Below are positions 17,492 to 27,960 of a stretch of 64,000 nt of DNA, piece by piece. Positions within the stretch are counted from its first letter, which is position 1; the number at the start of each line of letters is the position of its first letter. This stretch comes from Ideonella_A sp963843805 (GTDB lineage Bacteria > Pseudomonadota > Gammaproteobacteria > Burkholderiales > Burkholderiaceae_C), in contig CAWJLY010000009.1 of NCBI GenBank assembly GCA_963843805.1, positions 62,001 through 126,000 of the forward strand. Reading direction: 5' to 3'. A model generated the notes under the pieces. That model saw nothing but the letters and a program-made list of their open reading frames with translations, searched no databases and was not told the origin of the DNA. A program made the translations under genes and the position numbers.

Positions 17492-18569
17492 ATGAGCCTC
17501 GACTCGAACACGACCGCGGCTGCCCCGGCGATGCCTTCGCTCGACGCTGCGTCGACGGCGACCGCTGCTGCCGTGCCGCGCGCGGATTTCGATTGGACAC
17601 CGTTGCTGCTGGTCCTCGCACTGGCGGCAATCGCTTTTCCGCTGATCGGCTCGGCGTCCAGTTGGGTCACGCTGACGGTTGCCGGGCTGGCGATGGGCAT
17701 GATCATCTTCATCATCGCGTCGGGGCTGACACTGATTTTCGGCCTGATGGATGTGCTCAATTTCGGCCATGGCGTGTTCATCGCACTCGGCGCCTATGTC
17801 GCGACCAGCGTCTTCGCCGGCATGGCCGACTGGACCGCCAGTGCGTCGCCGCTGCTCAATCTGGGCGCTGTCTTCATCGCGATGCTGGCCGCGATGGCAA
17901 TTGCCGCTGCGATCGGCTTGGCCTTCGAGCGGGTGATCGTGCGGCCGGTCTATGGCCAGCACCTGAAGCAGATCCTGATCACGATGGGCGGCATGATCGT
18001 CGGTGAAGAACTGATCAAGCTGATCTGGGGCCCGCAGATGATTCCGCTGCCGCTGCCCGATTTTTTGCGCGGCGCGTTGGTGATCGATATCGGCAGTGCC
18101 GGCGCGGCGGTCGAGAAATACCGCATCTTCGCGGTGGCGATCGGCGCGCTGGTGCTGGCCAAGCTGCTGTTATGCGCTGAACCGCACCAAGCTCGGCCTG
18201 CTGATCCGTGCCGGCGTGCAGGACCGCGAGATGGTCGAGAGCCTGGGTTATCCGATCAAGCGACTGTTCATCGGCGTCTTCGTCGTCGGCTCGGCGCTGG
18301 CCGGCCTCGGTGGCGTGATGTGGGGGCTGTACCAGCAGTCGGTGACGCCGCAGATCGGCGCGCAGGTCAATGTGCTGATCTTCATCGTCATCATCATCGG
18401 CGGCCTCGGCTCGACGCTGGGCTGCTTCGTCGGCGCCCTGCTGGTCGGGCTGATGGCGAACTACACCGGCTTTCTGGCGCCGAAGGTCGCGATGTTCTCG
18501 AATATCGGCCTGATGGTCGCGATCCTGTTGTGGCGGCCGCAAGGCCTCTACCCGGTGACCAACCGATGA
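17492..18569 (+). CDS. ABC transporter permease, LivH type (one frameshift)
   Basis: About 358 residues. The protein has an Ala-rich N-terminal extension (~40 residues) before the first membrane segment, then the LivH signature MGMIIFIIASGLTLIFGLMD and VLNFGHGVFIALGAYVAT, RPVYGQHLKQILITMGGM, and after the shift near 18170 the ALNRTKLGLLIRAGVQDREM loop with LGYPIKRLFIGVFVVGSALA. The extra T at 18170-18171 (TGTTATG for TGTATG) is the only defect. It forms the channel with LivM, whose ATG overlaps its stop (ATGA at 18566-18569). Confidence 0.88.
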
Positions 18570-19637
18570 TCAGCGCGACTGCTGTCGCACGATCTGCCGC
18601 GCAGCCGCTGGCTGGCGGTGGCGCTGGTGCTGATCCTGTTCGGCCTGGCCTTTGCGCCGTTCCTGTTTCCGGGCAGCAAGGCGCTCGGCGTTGCCGCCAA
18701 GGTGCTGGTCTTCATCCTGCTCGTTGCCAGCTACGACCTGCTGCTCGGCTATACCGGCATCGTCAGTTTTGCGCACACGATGTTTTTCGGCATCGGCGCC
18801 TATGGCGTAGCGATCGCCAGCACGCGGCTCGGCGAAGGCTGGGCTGCGGTGGCGATCGGGCTGGCGCTGGCGCTGCTGTTGTCGTTTGCACTGGCACTGG
18901 TGATCGGCCTGTTCAGTCTGCGCGTCAAGGCGATCTTCTACGCGATGATCACGCTGGCGGTGGCGTCGGCTTTCCAGTCGCTGGCGTCGCAGCTGAGCGT
19001 GGTCACCGGCGGCGAGGACGGCCTGAGTTTTCGCGCTCCCGGAGTGGCTGAGCCCGTCGTTCGAGCCGTTCGACGAGCCCTGGTTCGGCGTCGATATCGA
19101 CGGCAAGCTGTTCAGCTACTACCTGCTGTTCGTCGTCGTGCTGGCGCTGTTTCTGCTGTTGCTGCGGATCGTCAATTCGCCGTTCGGCCGCGTGCTGCAG
19201 GCGATCCGCGAAAACGATTTCAGGGCCGAAGCGATCGGTTACCGAGTCGTCGTCTTTCGCACCTTGTCGAACGTGCTGGCGGCGCTGTTCGCCACCGTTG
19301 CCGGCGCGCTGCTGGCCTTGTGGCTGCGTTATACCGGCCCCGATACGACGCTGAGTTTCGAGATCATGCTCGACATCCTGCTGATCGTCGTGATCGGCGG
19401 CATGGGCAGCCTGTACGGCGCGGTGATCGGCAGCGTGCTGTTCGTGCTGGCGCAGAACTACCTGCAGGCCTTGCTGCGGCTGGGCGCCGGCAGCTTCGAC
19501 GGCGTTCCGCTGCTTGTCGCAGCTGGTCTCGCCGGACCGCTGGCTGCTCTGGCTCGGGCTGCTGTTCGTGCTTGTCGGTCTATCACTTTCCCACCGGCGT
19601 GGTGGGTCGTCTCAGGGCTTCTCGGCGATCGAGCTGA
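18566..19637 (+). CDS. ABC transporter permease, LivM type (frameshifted)
   Basis: About 350 residues across three shifts (near 18590, 19045 and 19510). LivM landmarks: SYDLLLGYTGIVSFAHTMFF, IGAYGVAIASTRLGEG, SLRVKAIFYAMITLAVASAF, GEDGLSF, FGRVLQAIRENDFRAEAIGY and the GGMGSLYGAVIGSVLF segment. Start ATG 18566 overlaps the livH stop, indicating translational coupling. The stop at 19637 follows FPTGVVGRLR, the common LivM tail. The hydrolase lipoprotein gene begins 63 bases later and is probably in the same transcript. Confidence 0.86.
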
Positions 19638-19700
19638 GCCTGCGCGATGTCACGCCAACTGTCTGTTCCTGCCAGTCCAACGAAAAAACTGGAGACGACG

Positions 19701-21820
19701 ATGAAGAATTATCCGATCCATGGATTTGCCCTCGCCGCGATTGCCGCGGCGGCACTCGCGGCCTGCGGCGGCGACGGCGAGTCGCAACCGTTCAATGTCA
19801 AGCCGACCTTCGTCGGCACGGTCAGTGCGAAGACCTACGACGGCAACTCCGACGACCTGCTGACCGCGCGGCCTCGGCAAGACCGGCCTGGCGGCGGCGA
19901 CTGCGCCGGCCTTCGCCAATCCGGCCGCGCCGACCGCCGCCGAACTGCGCCGCGCCGCGATCTACAACAACTACCGCGCGATCGTCGACACGACGGCCGC
20001 CGGCGGCTACGGCACGCTGTTCGGGCCGAACGTCGATGCATCGGGCACTGCGACAGCGCGCGAAGGCAAGGTCGCCGGCACCGAATACATCACCTACGCC
20101 GACGATGGCAGCGGCAAGCAGAACGTCACGCTGATGGTGCAGGTGCCGGCGACTTTCAATCCGGCCAACCCGTGCATCATCACCGCGACATCGTCCGGAT
20201 CGCGCGGCGTCTACGGCGCGATCTCGACCGGTGAATGGGGCCTGCGCAAGGGCTGCGCGGTGGCCTATACCGACAAGGGCACCGGCGCCTCGACCGCACG
20301 ATCTGCAGAACGATACCGTGCCGCTGATCGACGGCACCCGCGCCACCGCGGCTGCTGCCGGCAAGGCGGCGCATTTCCGCGCCGATCTGACGGCGCAGGA
20401 ACTGGCCGCGTTCAACGCCGCGACGCCGAACCGCTTTGCCTTCAAGCACGCGCACTCGCAGCAGAACCCCGAGAAGGACTGGGGCACCAATACGCTGCAG
20501 GCGATCGAATTCGCGTTCTACGTGCTCAACCAGCAGCTCGGCCGAAAGCGATCTCGAGCGGCGCCAAGCTGCAGCGTTTCAAGGCCTCGAACACGCTGGT
20601 GATCGCATCGAGCCTGTCGAACGGCGGCGGTGCCGCGGTGGCCGCAGCCGAACTCGACACCAACGGCCTGATCGACGGCGTCGCGGTGTCCGAGCCGAAC
20701 GTCAACCTGCCGGCCAATGCCGCGATCACCGTCAAGCGCGGCAGCAACACGCTGCTGGTCAGCGGCAAGACGCTGTACGACTACACCACGGTGGCCAACC
20801 TGTACCAGCCGTGCGCCGCGCTCGCGCCGTCGGTCGCCACGGCGCCTGGCCGCGCCTTCGTCGTCACCGCGTTTGCGACCAACCGCTGCGCGTCGCTGAA
20901 GGCCAAGGGCCTGCTGACATCGACGACCACCGACGCGCAGGCCGAGGAATCACTGCTGGCGCTGCGCGCCTACGGCTGGGAGCCCGAAGGTGCGATCCTG
21001 CACACCTCGCTGGCGGCCTTCGAGGTGGCCTCGGCGGTCGCCGTCACCTACGCGAACAGCCTGTCGCGCGCCAGCGTCAAGGACAACCTGTGCGGCTACA
21101 GCTACGCGTCGACGACCGCGGCCGGCGTCATCAATGCGCTGGCGCCGACGCGTCGCTGGCGCAGATGTTCTCGACCGGCAACGGCGTGCCGCCGAGCAGC
21201 GGCGTGCAGCTGATCAACAACCTGAACCCGGGCGGTCCGGTGCGCGACGTGTTCTCCGCCTCGCCGTCGACCGCTGCTGCAGGACTACAACGTCGACGGC
21301 GCGATCTGCCTGCGCCAGCTGATGGCCGGCAGCGATGCCGCGGCGAAGAAGCTGCAGGCCGGCATCGACGAGACGCGCCGCAACGGCAACCTGCGCGGCA
21401 AGCCGGCGATCATCGTGCATGGCCGCGACGATGCGCTGCTGCCGGTCAACCACACCTCGCGGCCGTACTTCGGCGCTGAACAAGATGATCGAGGGCGCGG
21501 CCAGCAAGCTGAGCTACATCGAGGTCACCAATGCGCAGCACTTCGACACCTTCATCGGCCTGCCGACGCTGCTCGGCGGCTACGACAGCCGCTACATCCC
21601 GCTGCACGTCTACCTGTTCCGCGCGCTCGATGCGGTGTATGCCAACCTGAAGAACGGCACCGCGCTGCCGCCGAGCCAGGTGGTGCGCACCGTGCCGCGC
21701 GGCGGCACGCCGGGTGCGGCGCCGGCGATCACCGCGGCCAACGTGCCGCCGATCGCCGCCACGCCGACGGCGGCCAATGCGATCGCCTACTCGAGCGGCA
21801 CCGTCACCATCCCCGAGTGA
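19701..21820 (+). CDS. D-(-)-3-hydroxybutyrate oligomer hydrolase lipoprotein (frameshifted)
   Basis: About 700 residues once five or so shifts are bridged. The N-terminus HGFALAAIAAAALAACGGDG carries a lipobox (LAAC), so the enzyme is likely membrane-anchored. Family hallmarks of the 3HB-oligomer hydrolase group (PF10605) include FVGTVSAKTYDGNSDDLLTA, CIITATSSGSRGVYGAISTG, EWGLRKGCAVAYTDKGTG, the nucleophile region IASSLSNGGGAAVAAAE and KPAIIVHGRDDALLPVNH near the C-terminus. It cleaves soluble 3-hydroxybutyrate oligomers left by PHB depolymerase. GGAG precedes the ATG. Its position at the end of a sigma-54-controlled uptake operon suggests scavenging of extracellular PHB products. Confidence 0.85.
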
Positions 21821-21835
21821 AGCGCAGCCGCAGCG

Positions 21836-22687
21836 ATGTCGCCCACTTCGCACTACATCGCCTGCGCCGGGCGCGAGCTCCACTACACCGAATGGGGTGA
21901 CGGGCTCGGCCCGCAGGCCGAGACGGTGATCGCCTGGCACGGCCTGGCGCGAACCTGCCGCGACATGGACGACATCGCCGCCCACCTGGCGCGCGCGCTA
22001 CCGGGTGATCTGCCCGGACACGATCGGGCCGCGGGCTGAGCCAGTGGAGCCCGCTGCCCGAGCAGGAGTACTGCCTGGCCTTCTATGTGCGGCTCAGGCG
22101 GTCGAGCTGCTCGACCAGCTCGGGCTGGCGCGCTGCCACTGGCTCGGCACCTCGATGGGCGGCGCGATCGGCACGCTGGCCGCTGCCGGACCGTTGCGCG
22201 GGCGCATCCAGCGGCTGGTGCTGAACGACAACGGCGCCGCAACTGGCGCCGGCAGCGATCGAGCGGATCCGCAGCTATGCCGGCAAGCCCGGCCGCGTTC
22301 GCGACGGTCAGCGAACTCGAGGCCTATTTCCGCAAGGTCTATCAGCCTTATGGCTGGCTCAGCGATGCGCAGTGGCGGCGACTGACCGAAACCTCGGTTC
22401 GCCGCCTGCCCGATGGCCGGGTCACACCGCATTACGATCCGGCGATGGTGATGCAGTTCATCCACCACCCCGACGACTACGAGTTGTGGGACGCCTGGGA
22501 CAGCCTGGCACTGCCGGTGTTGTGTCTGCGCGGTGAACATTCCGACCTGCTGCTGGCGAGCACTGCCGAGCAGATGCGCCAGCGCGGGCCGCGCGCGGTG
22601 GTTGCGACGATCGCCGGCTGCGGCCATGCACCGGCCTTGAATACGCCCGCGCAGTTTGCCCTGATCGACCGATTTTTCGCCGGCTGA
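21836..22687 (+). CDS. Alpha/beta-fold hydrolase (frameshifted)
   Basis: About 280 residues. It begins MSPTSHYIACAGRELHYTEW and has the oxyanion-region ETVIAWHGLART. The nucleophile elbow is WLGTSMGGAIGTLAA (Ser in GTSMGG), an acid follows near LPVLCLRGEHSDLL, and the His is in AGCGHAPALN. Shifts occur near 22000 and 22280. It begins 16 bases after the oligomer hydrolase stop, so it is likely co-transcribed. Close relatives are often annotated as generic alpha/beta hydrolases, and the substrate cannot be read. Confidence 0.8.
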
Positions 22688-22707
22688 AGCCTGCCGCCCG
22701 CCGCCGA

Positions 22708-23407
22708 TCAGGACAGGTGGCGTTCGAAGAAGCCCAGCGTGCGGGTCCAGGCCAGTGCCGCGGCGTCCGGGTTGTATTCGGTGATCGGCAGCCGGTTGGC
22801 GCCGACCTGCGTCTCGTTGGCAAAGGCGTGCATCGCCTGATAGCGATGGAATTCGAAGTCGAGATTCGGCGTCGCGCAGTTTTTTCTCGAGCGCGTCGAC
22901 CGTCGCGATCGGAAACGGCACGTCGTCGATCGCAAAATGGCCCATCAGCGGAATCTTGATCTTCGCCGGGTCGACATATTCAAGCGGCGGCACGCCATAC
23001 CAGACGACAGCCGCAGCGGCCTCCGGCACGTTGACCGCTGACAGCACCGTCAGCGCGCCGCCCATGCAGTAGCCGGTGACGCCAACCTTGGCGCAGCCGA
23101 GCTCGTGTTTCAGGTGCAGCACCGCGCCGCGGATATCCTGGCCGGCGGCATCGCCGAAATCGAGGCTGCCCATCAGATGTTCGGCTTCGGCGGCCTCTAC
23201 CGTCGCCTTGCCGCGGTACAGGTCGGGAACCAGTGCGGTGTAGCCGGCGGCGGCAAAGCGGTCGGCAACACCGCGGATCTGGTCGTTCAGCCCCCACCAT
23301 TCCTGGATCACGACCAGGCCCGGTGCGCCCGGCTGCGGCGGACTGCGGCCAGGTAGCCGTCGACGCTGGCCGCCGTCGGGACGTTGGAATGAAACAGTCT
23401 TTCCCAT
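22708..23407 (-). CDS. Dienelactone hydrolase family protein (frameshifted)
   Basis: About 230 residues. The reading from ATG 23407 is MGKTVSFQRPDG, then after two nearby shifts GAPGLVVIQEWWGLNDQIRG (Glu of the DLH triad), VGVTGYCMGGALTVLSAV (Cys nucleophile in GYCMGG) and, after another shift near 22880, FEFHRYQAMHAFANET with the catalytic His. The fold hydrolyses cyclic or activated esters. It converges on the alpha/beta hydrolase, with 20 bases between stops. There is no chlorocatechol gene context, so the physiological substrate is unknown. Confidence 0.85.
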
Positions 23408-23561
23408 GTGATCTCCTCGGGTTGTGATCGGTCTGGCGCTGACCGTCGAGCCTGACGCTGCGTTACTGGCATGCAGGCACGCTTGCCGCGCTGCAGCAGT
23501 CGGCACGCTGCGATGCTCGAGCATCGGGGTTTTACCGCAACTCGGAAAGGAAACCTCACGC

Positions 23562-24070
23562 ATGCTCGGAAATGTCACGCCACGCCACTGTTGATCGCCA
23601 CCGGCCTCTGTCCTTGCCACCCTGTCGAGTGCGATGGCGCAGGCGATGGTCAGCATCAGCGGCAGCACGGTCAACATGCGTGCCGGTCCGAGCCTGCGCT
23701 CGGAAGTGCTTGTGGGAACTCAAGCGCGGCTACCCGCTGCGGGTGATCAAGCGCCGCGGCCGCTGGCTGCAGGTCAGCGATTTCGAGAACGACCGCGGCT
23801 GGGTTGCGCGCAGCCTGACCGGCAACGGCGCCGCACCATGTCGTCAAGTCGCCGCACCGCCAATATGCGCAAGGGTCCCGGAACGAATACCGCCATCGTT
23901 GCCAAGGCCGAATACGGCGAGACCTTGCGCACGCTCGGGCCGCACGCGGCAAGTGGGTGCACATCAAGCGCGCCAGCGGCCAGCAGGGCTGGATCGCCAA
24001 GGGCCTGTTATGGGGCTTCTGCTGCCCGGCGCATGCGCGGGTGCGTCGATCGAGGTCGCTGTCGCGATGA
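23562..24070 (+). CDS. Exported protein with two bacterial SH3 domains (frameshifted)
   Basis: About 160 residues. A signal peptide is visible after one shift (TPLLIATGLCLATLSSAMAQ). It is followed by two SH3b repeats: GSTVNMRAGPSLRSEVL with GYPLRVIKRRGRWLQVSDFE, then TANMRKGPGTNTAIVAKAEY with GKWVHIKRASGQQGWIAKGL. SH3b domains of this kind bind peptidoglycan or periplasmic partners. Three internal shifts occur. The exact start is uncertain; ATG 23562 is the nearest. The stop overlaps the ATG of the MBL gene (ATGA at 24067-24070). Confidence 0.68.
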
Positions 24071-25159
24071 ACGAACTCGAACGGCAACTGCACTATCCGC
24101 TCGGCGAGCATTGCCGGCGCCCGGCGCGACGATCGAGGTCGCGCCGGGCATCCGCTGGGTGCGGATGGGGCTGCCGTTTGCGCTCGACCACATCAACCTG
24201 TGGATGCTGCGCGACCGCATCGACGGCCGCGACGGCTGGACGCTGGTCGACTGCGGCATCGCCAACGACGCGACGCGCGAGCGCCTGGGAGCAGGTCTTT
24301 TCGAGCCAACTCGACGGCCTGCCGGTGCTGCGGCTGATCGTCACCCACATGCATCCCGACCACATCGGCCTGGCGGACTGGCTGACCCAGCGCTGGTCGA
24401 CACCCGATCACGAATGCCGGATGTGGATCAGCGCGACCGACTACAACGCCGCGCGGCTCGGCCGTCAACGCCAATACCGGCGTCGGCGGCGAAGCGCTGC
24501 GCGTTTCATGGCCAGCCACGGCCTGAGCGATCCCGGATGCGGTCGCGAAGATCCGCGGCCGCAGCAACTACTACGCGATCGATGGTGCCGGCCGTCCCGC
24601 CGAGCTACCGGCGCATGCTCGACGGTGACCATGATCGAGATCGGCGGCCAGGCGCTGGCGCTGCATCGCCGGCTACGGCCATGCGCCCGAACATATCTCG
24701 CTGTACTGCGAACAGCTCGGCGTGATGGTCTCGGGCGACATGGTGCTGCCGCGAATCTCGACCAACGTCAGCGTGATGTCGATGGAGCCCGAAGCCGATT
24801 CGCTGCAGCTGTATCTCGATTCGCTCGAGCAGGCTGCTCGAGCCTGCCCGAGCAGACGCTGATCCTGCCGTCGCACGGCCGGCCGTTTCGTCGGCCTGCA
24901 CACGCGCATCGGCCAGCTGAAGGCGCACCACGACGAGCGGCTGGCCGAAGTGCTGCAGGCCTGCGCCCAGGCGCCGCAGACCGCTGCCGACCTGCTGCCC
25001 GTGCTGTTCCCGCGCAAGCTCGACCTGCACCAGACGACCTTCGCGATGGGCGAGTCGATCGCCCACCTGAACATGCTGTGGCACCAGGGCCGCTTGCAGC
25101 GCAGCCGGGGCGATGCCGATGGCGTCTATCGCTTTTCGAAGGTGCCGGCGTTGACTTGA
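24067..25159 (+). CDS. MBL-fold metallo-hydrolase (frameshifted)
   Basis: About 360 residues. MNELERQLHYPLGEH, then GIRWVRMGLPFALDHINLW and GWTLVDCGIANDATRE lead into the zinc motif LIVTHMHPDHIGLADWL (HxHxDH). MVSGDMVLPRISTNVSVMS (Asp ligand) and LPSHG follow. The C-terminal helical segment FAMGESIAHLNMLWHQGRLQ resembles the winged-helix tail of MBL-fold proteins that act on acyl or glutathione thioesters. At least five shifts occur. It begins in translational overlap with the SH3 gene. The substrate is not determinable. Confidence 0.8.
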
Positions 25160-25195
25160 GGTGTGCGTTGGCGGAGCTTGCATCTGGTCGTGGTG

Positions 25196-25299
25196 GCGCC
25201 GCAGCGGGCAGGCGTATTTCGCTCCGTGTCCTCCGACGATGTCCTGCGGACATCGCCTCCCCCTTTACCTGCGCGAAACACGCCTGCCCGCCGTGGCGC
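25196..25299 (-). repeat. Unidentified structured repeat, copy C
   Basis: Read on the minus strand, arm 25299-25273 pairs with 25222-25196 over 27 bases with three differences; two are G-U pairs and one is A-C. The core GCAGGTAAAGGGGGAGG and GGAGGACACGGA bracket a perfect inner hairpin, CGATGTCC (25255-25248), GCA, GGACATCG (25244-25237). The arm sequence is unrelated to those of copies A and B, but the core is the same. It diverges from copy D, 57 bases away. Confidence 0.75.
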
Positions 25300-25356
25300 T
25301 GGCGACGCCTGAGCGACTCGCTGAGTCGGAATCGTTGTGGTGCGAGGTGTCTGCGA

Positions 25357-25448
25357 CGAGGCTGGCGGGTGGCCGGCTGACGCAAGTAAAGGGGGAGCTG
25401 CCGCAGGCGGCGGAGGACATGGAGTCAGCCGGTCACCCGCCAGCCTCG
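25357..25448 (+). repeat. Unidentified structured repeat, copy D
   Basis: A 25-base arm (25357-25381) pairs with 25424-25448; the only difference is a G-U pair. The core GCAAGTAAAGGGGGAG starts at 25382 and GCGGAGGACATGGA ends at 25423, around a short inner stem GCCGC/GCGGC. Copies C and D fill the 335-base gap 25160-25494 between the MBL gene and the YgjP-like gene. I see no gene in the remainder. Confidence 0.75.
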
Positions 25449-25494
25449 TCCCCAACTGTTGGCAGGCGGACCCCGACGCAGAAAAGCTGCCGTT

Positions 25495-26482
25495 TCAATC
25501 GAACACCGGCAGCACCTCGTTCTTCAGCGGGCTCATCGCCGATTCGTAGTCCGGCATCAGCGAGCGGACGATGTCCCAGAAGCGCGGGCTGTGGTTCATT
25601 TCGCGCAGATGGGCCAGTTCGTGGGCGACCACGTAGTCGATCGTCGCGAGGCCGAAATGGATCAGTCGCCAGTTCAGCCTGATCGCGCCGCTGGCGCTGG
25701 CGCTGCCCCAGCGCGTCTGCGCCGACGACAGGCCGATTCGCGTATAGCGGACGCCGAGCTGCGCGGCGTAGTGCTGGCAGCGCACCTCGAACAGTTGCCG
25801 CGCCTGGCGCTGCAGCCAGCTTTGCACGCTGTCGCGGATCTGCTGCGCGCCGGCGTCGCGCGGCAGGCCCAGGCGCAGCTGCACGTTGTGCGGCTGTCGC
25901 GGTGGCGTCGCCGTCGGCAGCGCCGTCGTTGCTTCGATGGGCATCGCGTCGAGCACCGCGCCGCGTGCCGCGGGTCGAGCAGCACGACGATGGTCTGGCC
26001 GAGAAAGGGCAGTCGGGTGCCGTCGCGCCAGTCGACCCGCGCTGCCTGCAGGCGGCTGGCGCGCTCGCGCTGCTCGACCAGCTTGCGCAGGATCCAGCCG
26101 GCCTTGTCGCGCAAGCGCCGTCTCGATATCGCCGATGCCGACCCAGCGCGGCGCATTGACCCGCAGCCCTTCGACGCCGACGACGAAGCCGATGCTGCGC
26201 CGGCGCGCGCGGCGCAGCGAATAGGCGACCAGATGGTCGTTCAGCCGCAGTTCGCGATCGGCCAGCGGATGGCGAAATTCGGCCGGCTTGGCAAGCCATC
26301 GGTGGCGCACGTCGGTGCGGCACGATCGGCGCCGGCGCGGCCGCCGGACATTCGGGCGGCGCAGCGTCGTCGCCGGAGCGAGCATGCAGCGGCCGCGCCG
26401 GCGCTGCGGCGGAAGGCGCGTCGAACAGCGACAACTGGATCGGCTGGCGGCGCGGACGGGCTGCGGCGACGCGGCGTGGCAT
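25495..26482 (-). CDS. YgjP-like (DUF45) zinc metallopeptidase (frameshifted)
   Basis: About 320 residues. The C-terminal third is diagnostic: LGVRYTRIGLSSAQTRWGSA, IRLNWRLIHFGLATIDYVVA, then HELAHLREMNHSPRFW, which is the HExxH-like HELAH zinc motif with the downstream His of this family. The N-terminus MPRRVAAARPRRQPIQLSLF precedes a low-complexity stretch of ~70 residues. Three shifts lie in the N-terminal half; the one at 26113 is an extra A in CAG context. It starts downstream of plsC on the same strand with a 54-base gap. The physiological role of the family is poorly defined. Confidence 0.83.
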
Positions 26483-26536
26483 GGGCAGCGAGTGTACGGT
26501 CGGTCGGCGTGCCGGCGGCCGGCGCTGGCGGCGTCG

Positions 26537-27319
26537 TCAGTGCCGGGTCGCCGCGACCGGCGTCGGCACGCCGTCGGTATAGGCGTCGGGATCGATGCGG
26601 CGCATTTCGGTCTCGATCCAGCTCTCGACCTCGCGCATCAGCTCGTCGGGCTTGCGGCCGGCCGACGCGATCATCGGGCCGATCGACACGTCGATCATTC
26701 CCGGGCGCAGCACGAACGATTTGCGCGGCCAGCATTTGGCCGAGCTGACGGCGATCGGCAGCACCGACGCGCCGGTGGCGACCGCCAGCCGGGTGCCGCC
26801 GCTCTTGTAGCTGCCCTGCTGGCCGCGCGGAATCCGCGTGCCCTCGGGAAACATGATGATCCAGTTGCCGTTGGCCATGTGGCGCCGGCCCTGCTCGGCA
26901 ACGCGGTTCCAGGCCTCGCTGCGCTTGCTGCGATCGATGTGGACCATGTCGAGCCGCGCCATCGCCCAGCCGAAAAACGGAATCCACAGCAGCTCGCGCT
27001 TGAAGACATAACACAGCGGGTGCGGCATCAGCGTCGGGAAGGCGAAGGTCTCCCAGGTCGACTGGTGCTTCGGCAGCAGGATGATCGGGCCCGAGCGGTC
27101 GGCCCGTTCGAGGTTGTCCATGCCGATGATGCGGTAGTGCACGCCGCAGATCAGCCTGGCGCCCCAGATCGCGATGCGCAGCCAGAAGGTGGTCAGCCAG
27201 TACAGCCGCGCGCCGCGGATGAAGATCGACGCGAGCAGCGACAGCATCGCCCACGGAATCACCGTCGCGGCCAGAAACAGCACGAACAGCGCCGAGCGCA
27301 GCCGCGACAGCAGCATCAT
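26537..27319 (-). CDS. plsC: 1-acyl-sn-glycerol-3-phosphate acyltransferase
   Basis: This intact ~260-residue inner-membrane enzyme adds the second acyl chain in phosphatidic acid synthesis. Two N-terminal hydrophobic segments (LFVLFLAATVIPWAMLSLLA and LTTFWLRIAIWGARLI) precede the acyltransferase block I PKHQSTWETF (HX4E, the form common in this order instead of HX4D) and block III WIIMFPEGTRIPRG. The ATG at 27319 overlaps the gmhB stop by four bases. The gmhB-plsC pair after glyQS is a typical Burkholderiales arrangement. Confidence 0.92.
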   Translation of the reverse strand: MMLLSRLRSALFVLFLAATVIPWAMLSLLASIFIRGARLYWLTTFWLRIAIWGARLICGVHYRIIGMDNLERADRSGPIILLPKHQSTWETFAFPTLMPHPLCYVFKRELLWIPFFGWAMARLDMVHIDRSKRSEAWNRVAEQGRRHMANGNWIIMFPEGTRIPRGQQGSYKSGGTRLAVATGASVLPIAVSSAKCWPRKSFVLRPGMIDVSIGPMIASAGRKPDELMREVESWIETEMRRIDPDAYTDGVPTPVAATRH

Positions 27320-27928
27320 TCGGCGCCGCCGAATACCGAGTCGCGCGATTCGGGCAGGCCGCGCGCCTGCTGGTCGCGGCGGATCACGAATTCGGCGAAC
27401 GCGCGCAGGTCCTTGTGCACCGTCGTTCCCGGCACCTTGGCGAGCATCGCTGCGAGCTGCTCGTCGTCGAGCGCCTGCGGACTTGCCGGTGCGCACCAGG
27501 TGCGGCTCGCAGCCGGCGGCCTGCCGCCGCCTGCAGGTCGCGCAGGCTGTCGCCGACCGCCGGCACGTGTCTTCAGGTCGACCGCATAGCGCTCGCCGAT
27601 CTGCAGCAGCAGGCCCGGCATCGGCTTGCGGCAGTCGCATTCGTCGCTCGGCACATGCGGACAGAAAAAGACCGCATCGATGCGCCCGCCGAGCTTCGGC
27701 CAGCGCCTGGTTCAGCTTCAGGTGCATCGCATTGAGCGTCGCCATGTCGAACAGGCCGCGGCCGAGACCCGACTGGTTGGTCGCGACCACCGCATGCCAG
27801 CCGGCCTGCGTCAGCGCCGCGACCGCTTCCAGCGCGCCGGGGATCGGCAGCCATTCGTCGACCGTCGTGACATAGTCGTCGCGGTCGTGGTTCAGCGTGC
27901 CGTCGCGGTCGAAGATGATGAGTTTCAT
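27316..27928 (-). CDS. gmhB: D-glycero-beta-D-manno-heptose-1,7-bisphosphate 7-phosphatase (frameshifted)
   Basis: About 195 residues. HAD-family phosphatase of LPS-core heptose synthesis: MKLIIFDRDGTLNHDRDDYV (DxDGT nucleophile motif), VVATNQSGLGRGLFD (motif II), the zinc loop with CPHVPSDECDCRKPMPGLLL, and VGDSLRDLQAA (motif III). Shifts occur near 27687 (GAAGCTC for GAGCTC), 27565 and 27480. It is embedded between glyS and plsC and overlaps the plsC ATG. Confidence 0.88.
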
Positions 27929-27960
27929 GTGATCGGCCGGGCGTGCGGGCGGGCAATCGT

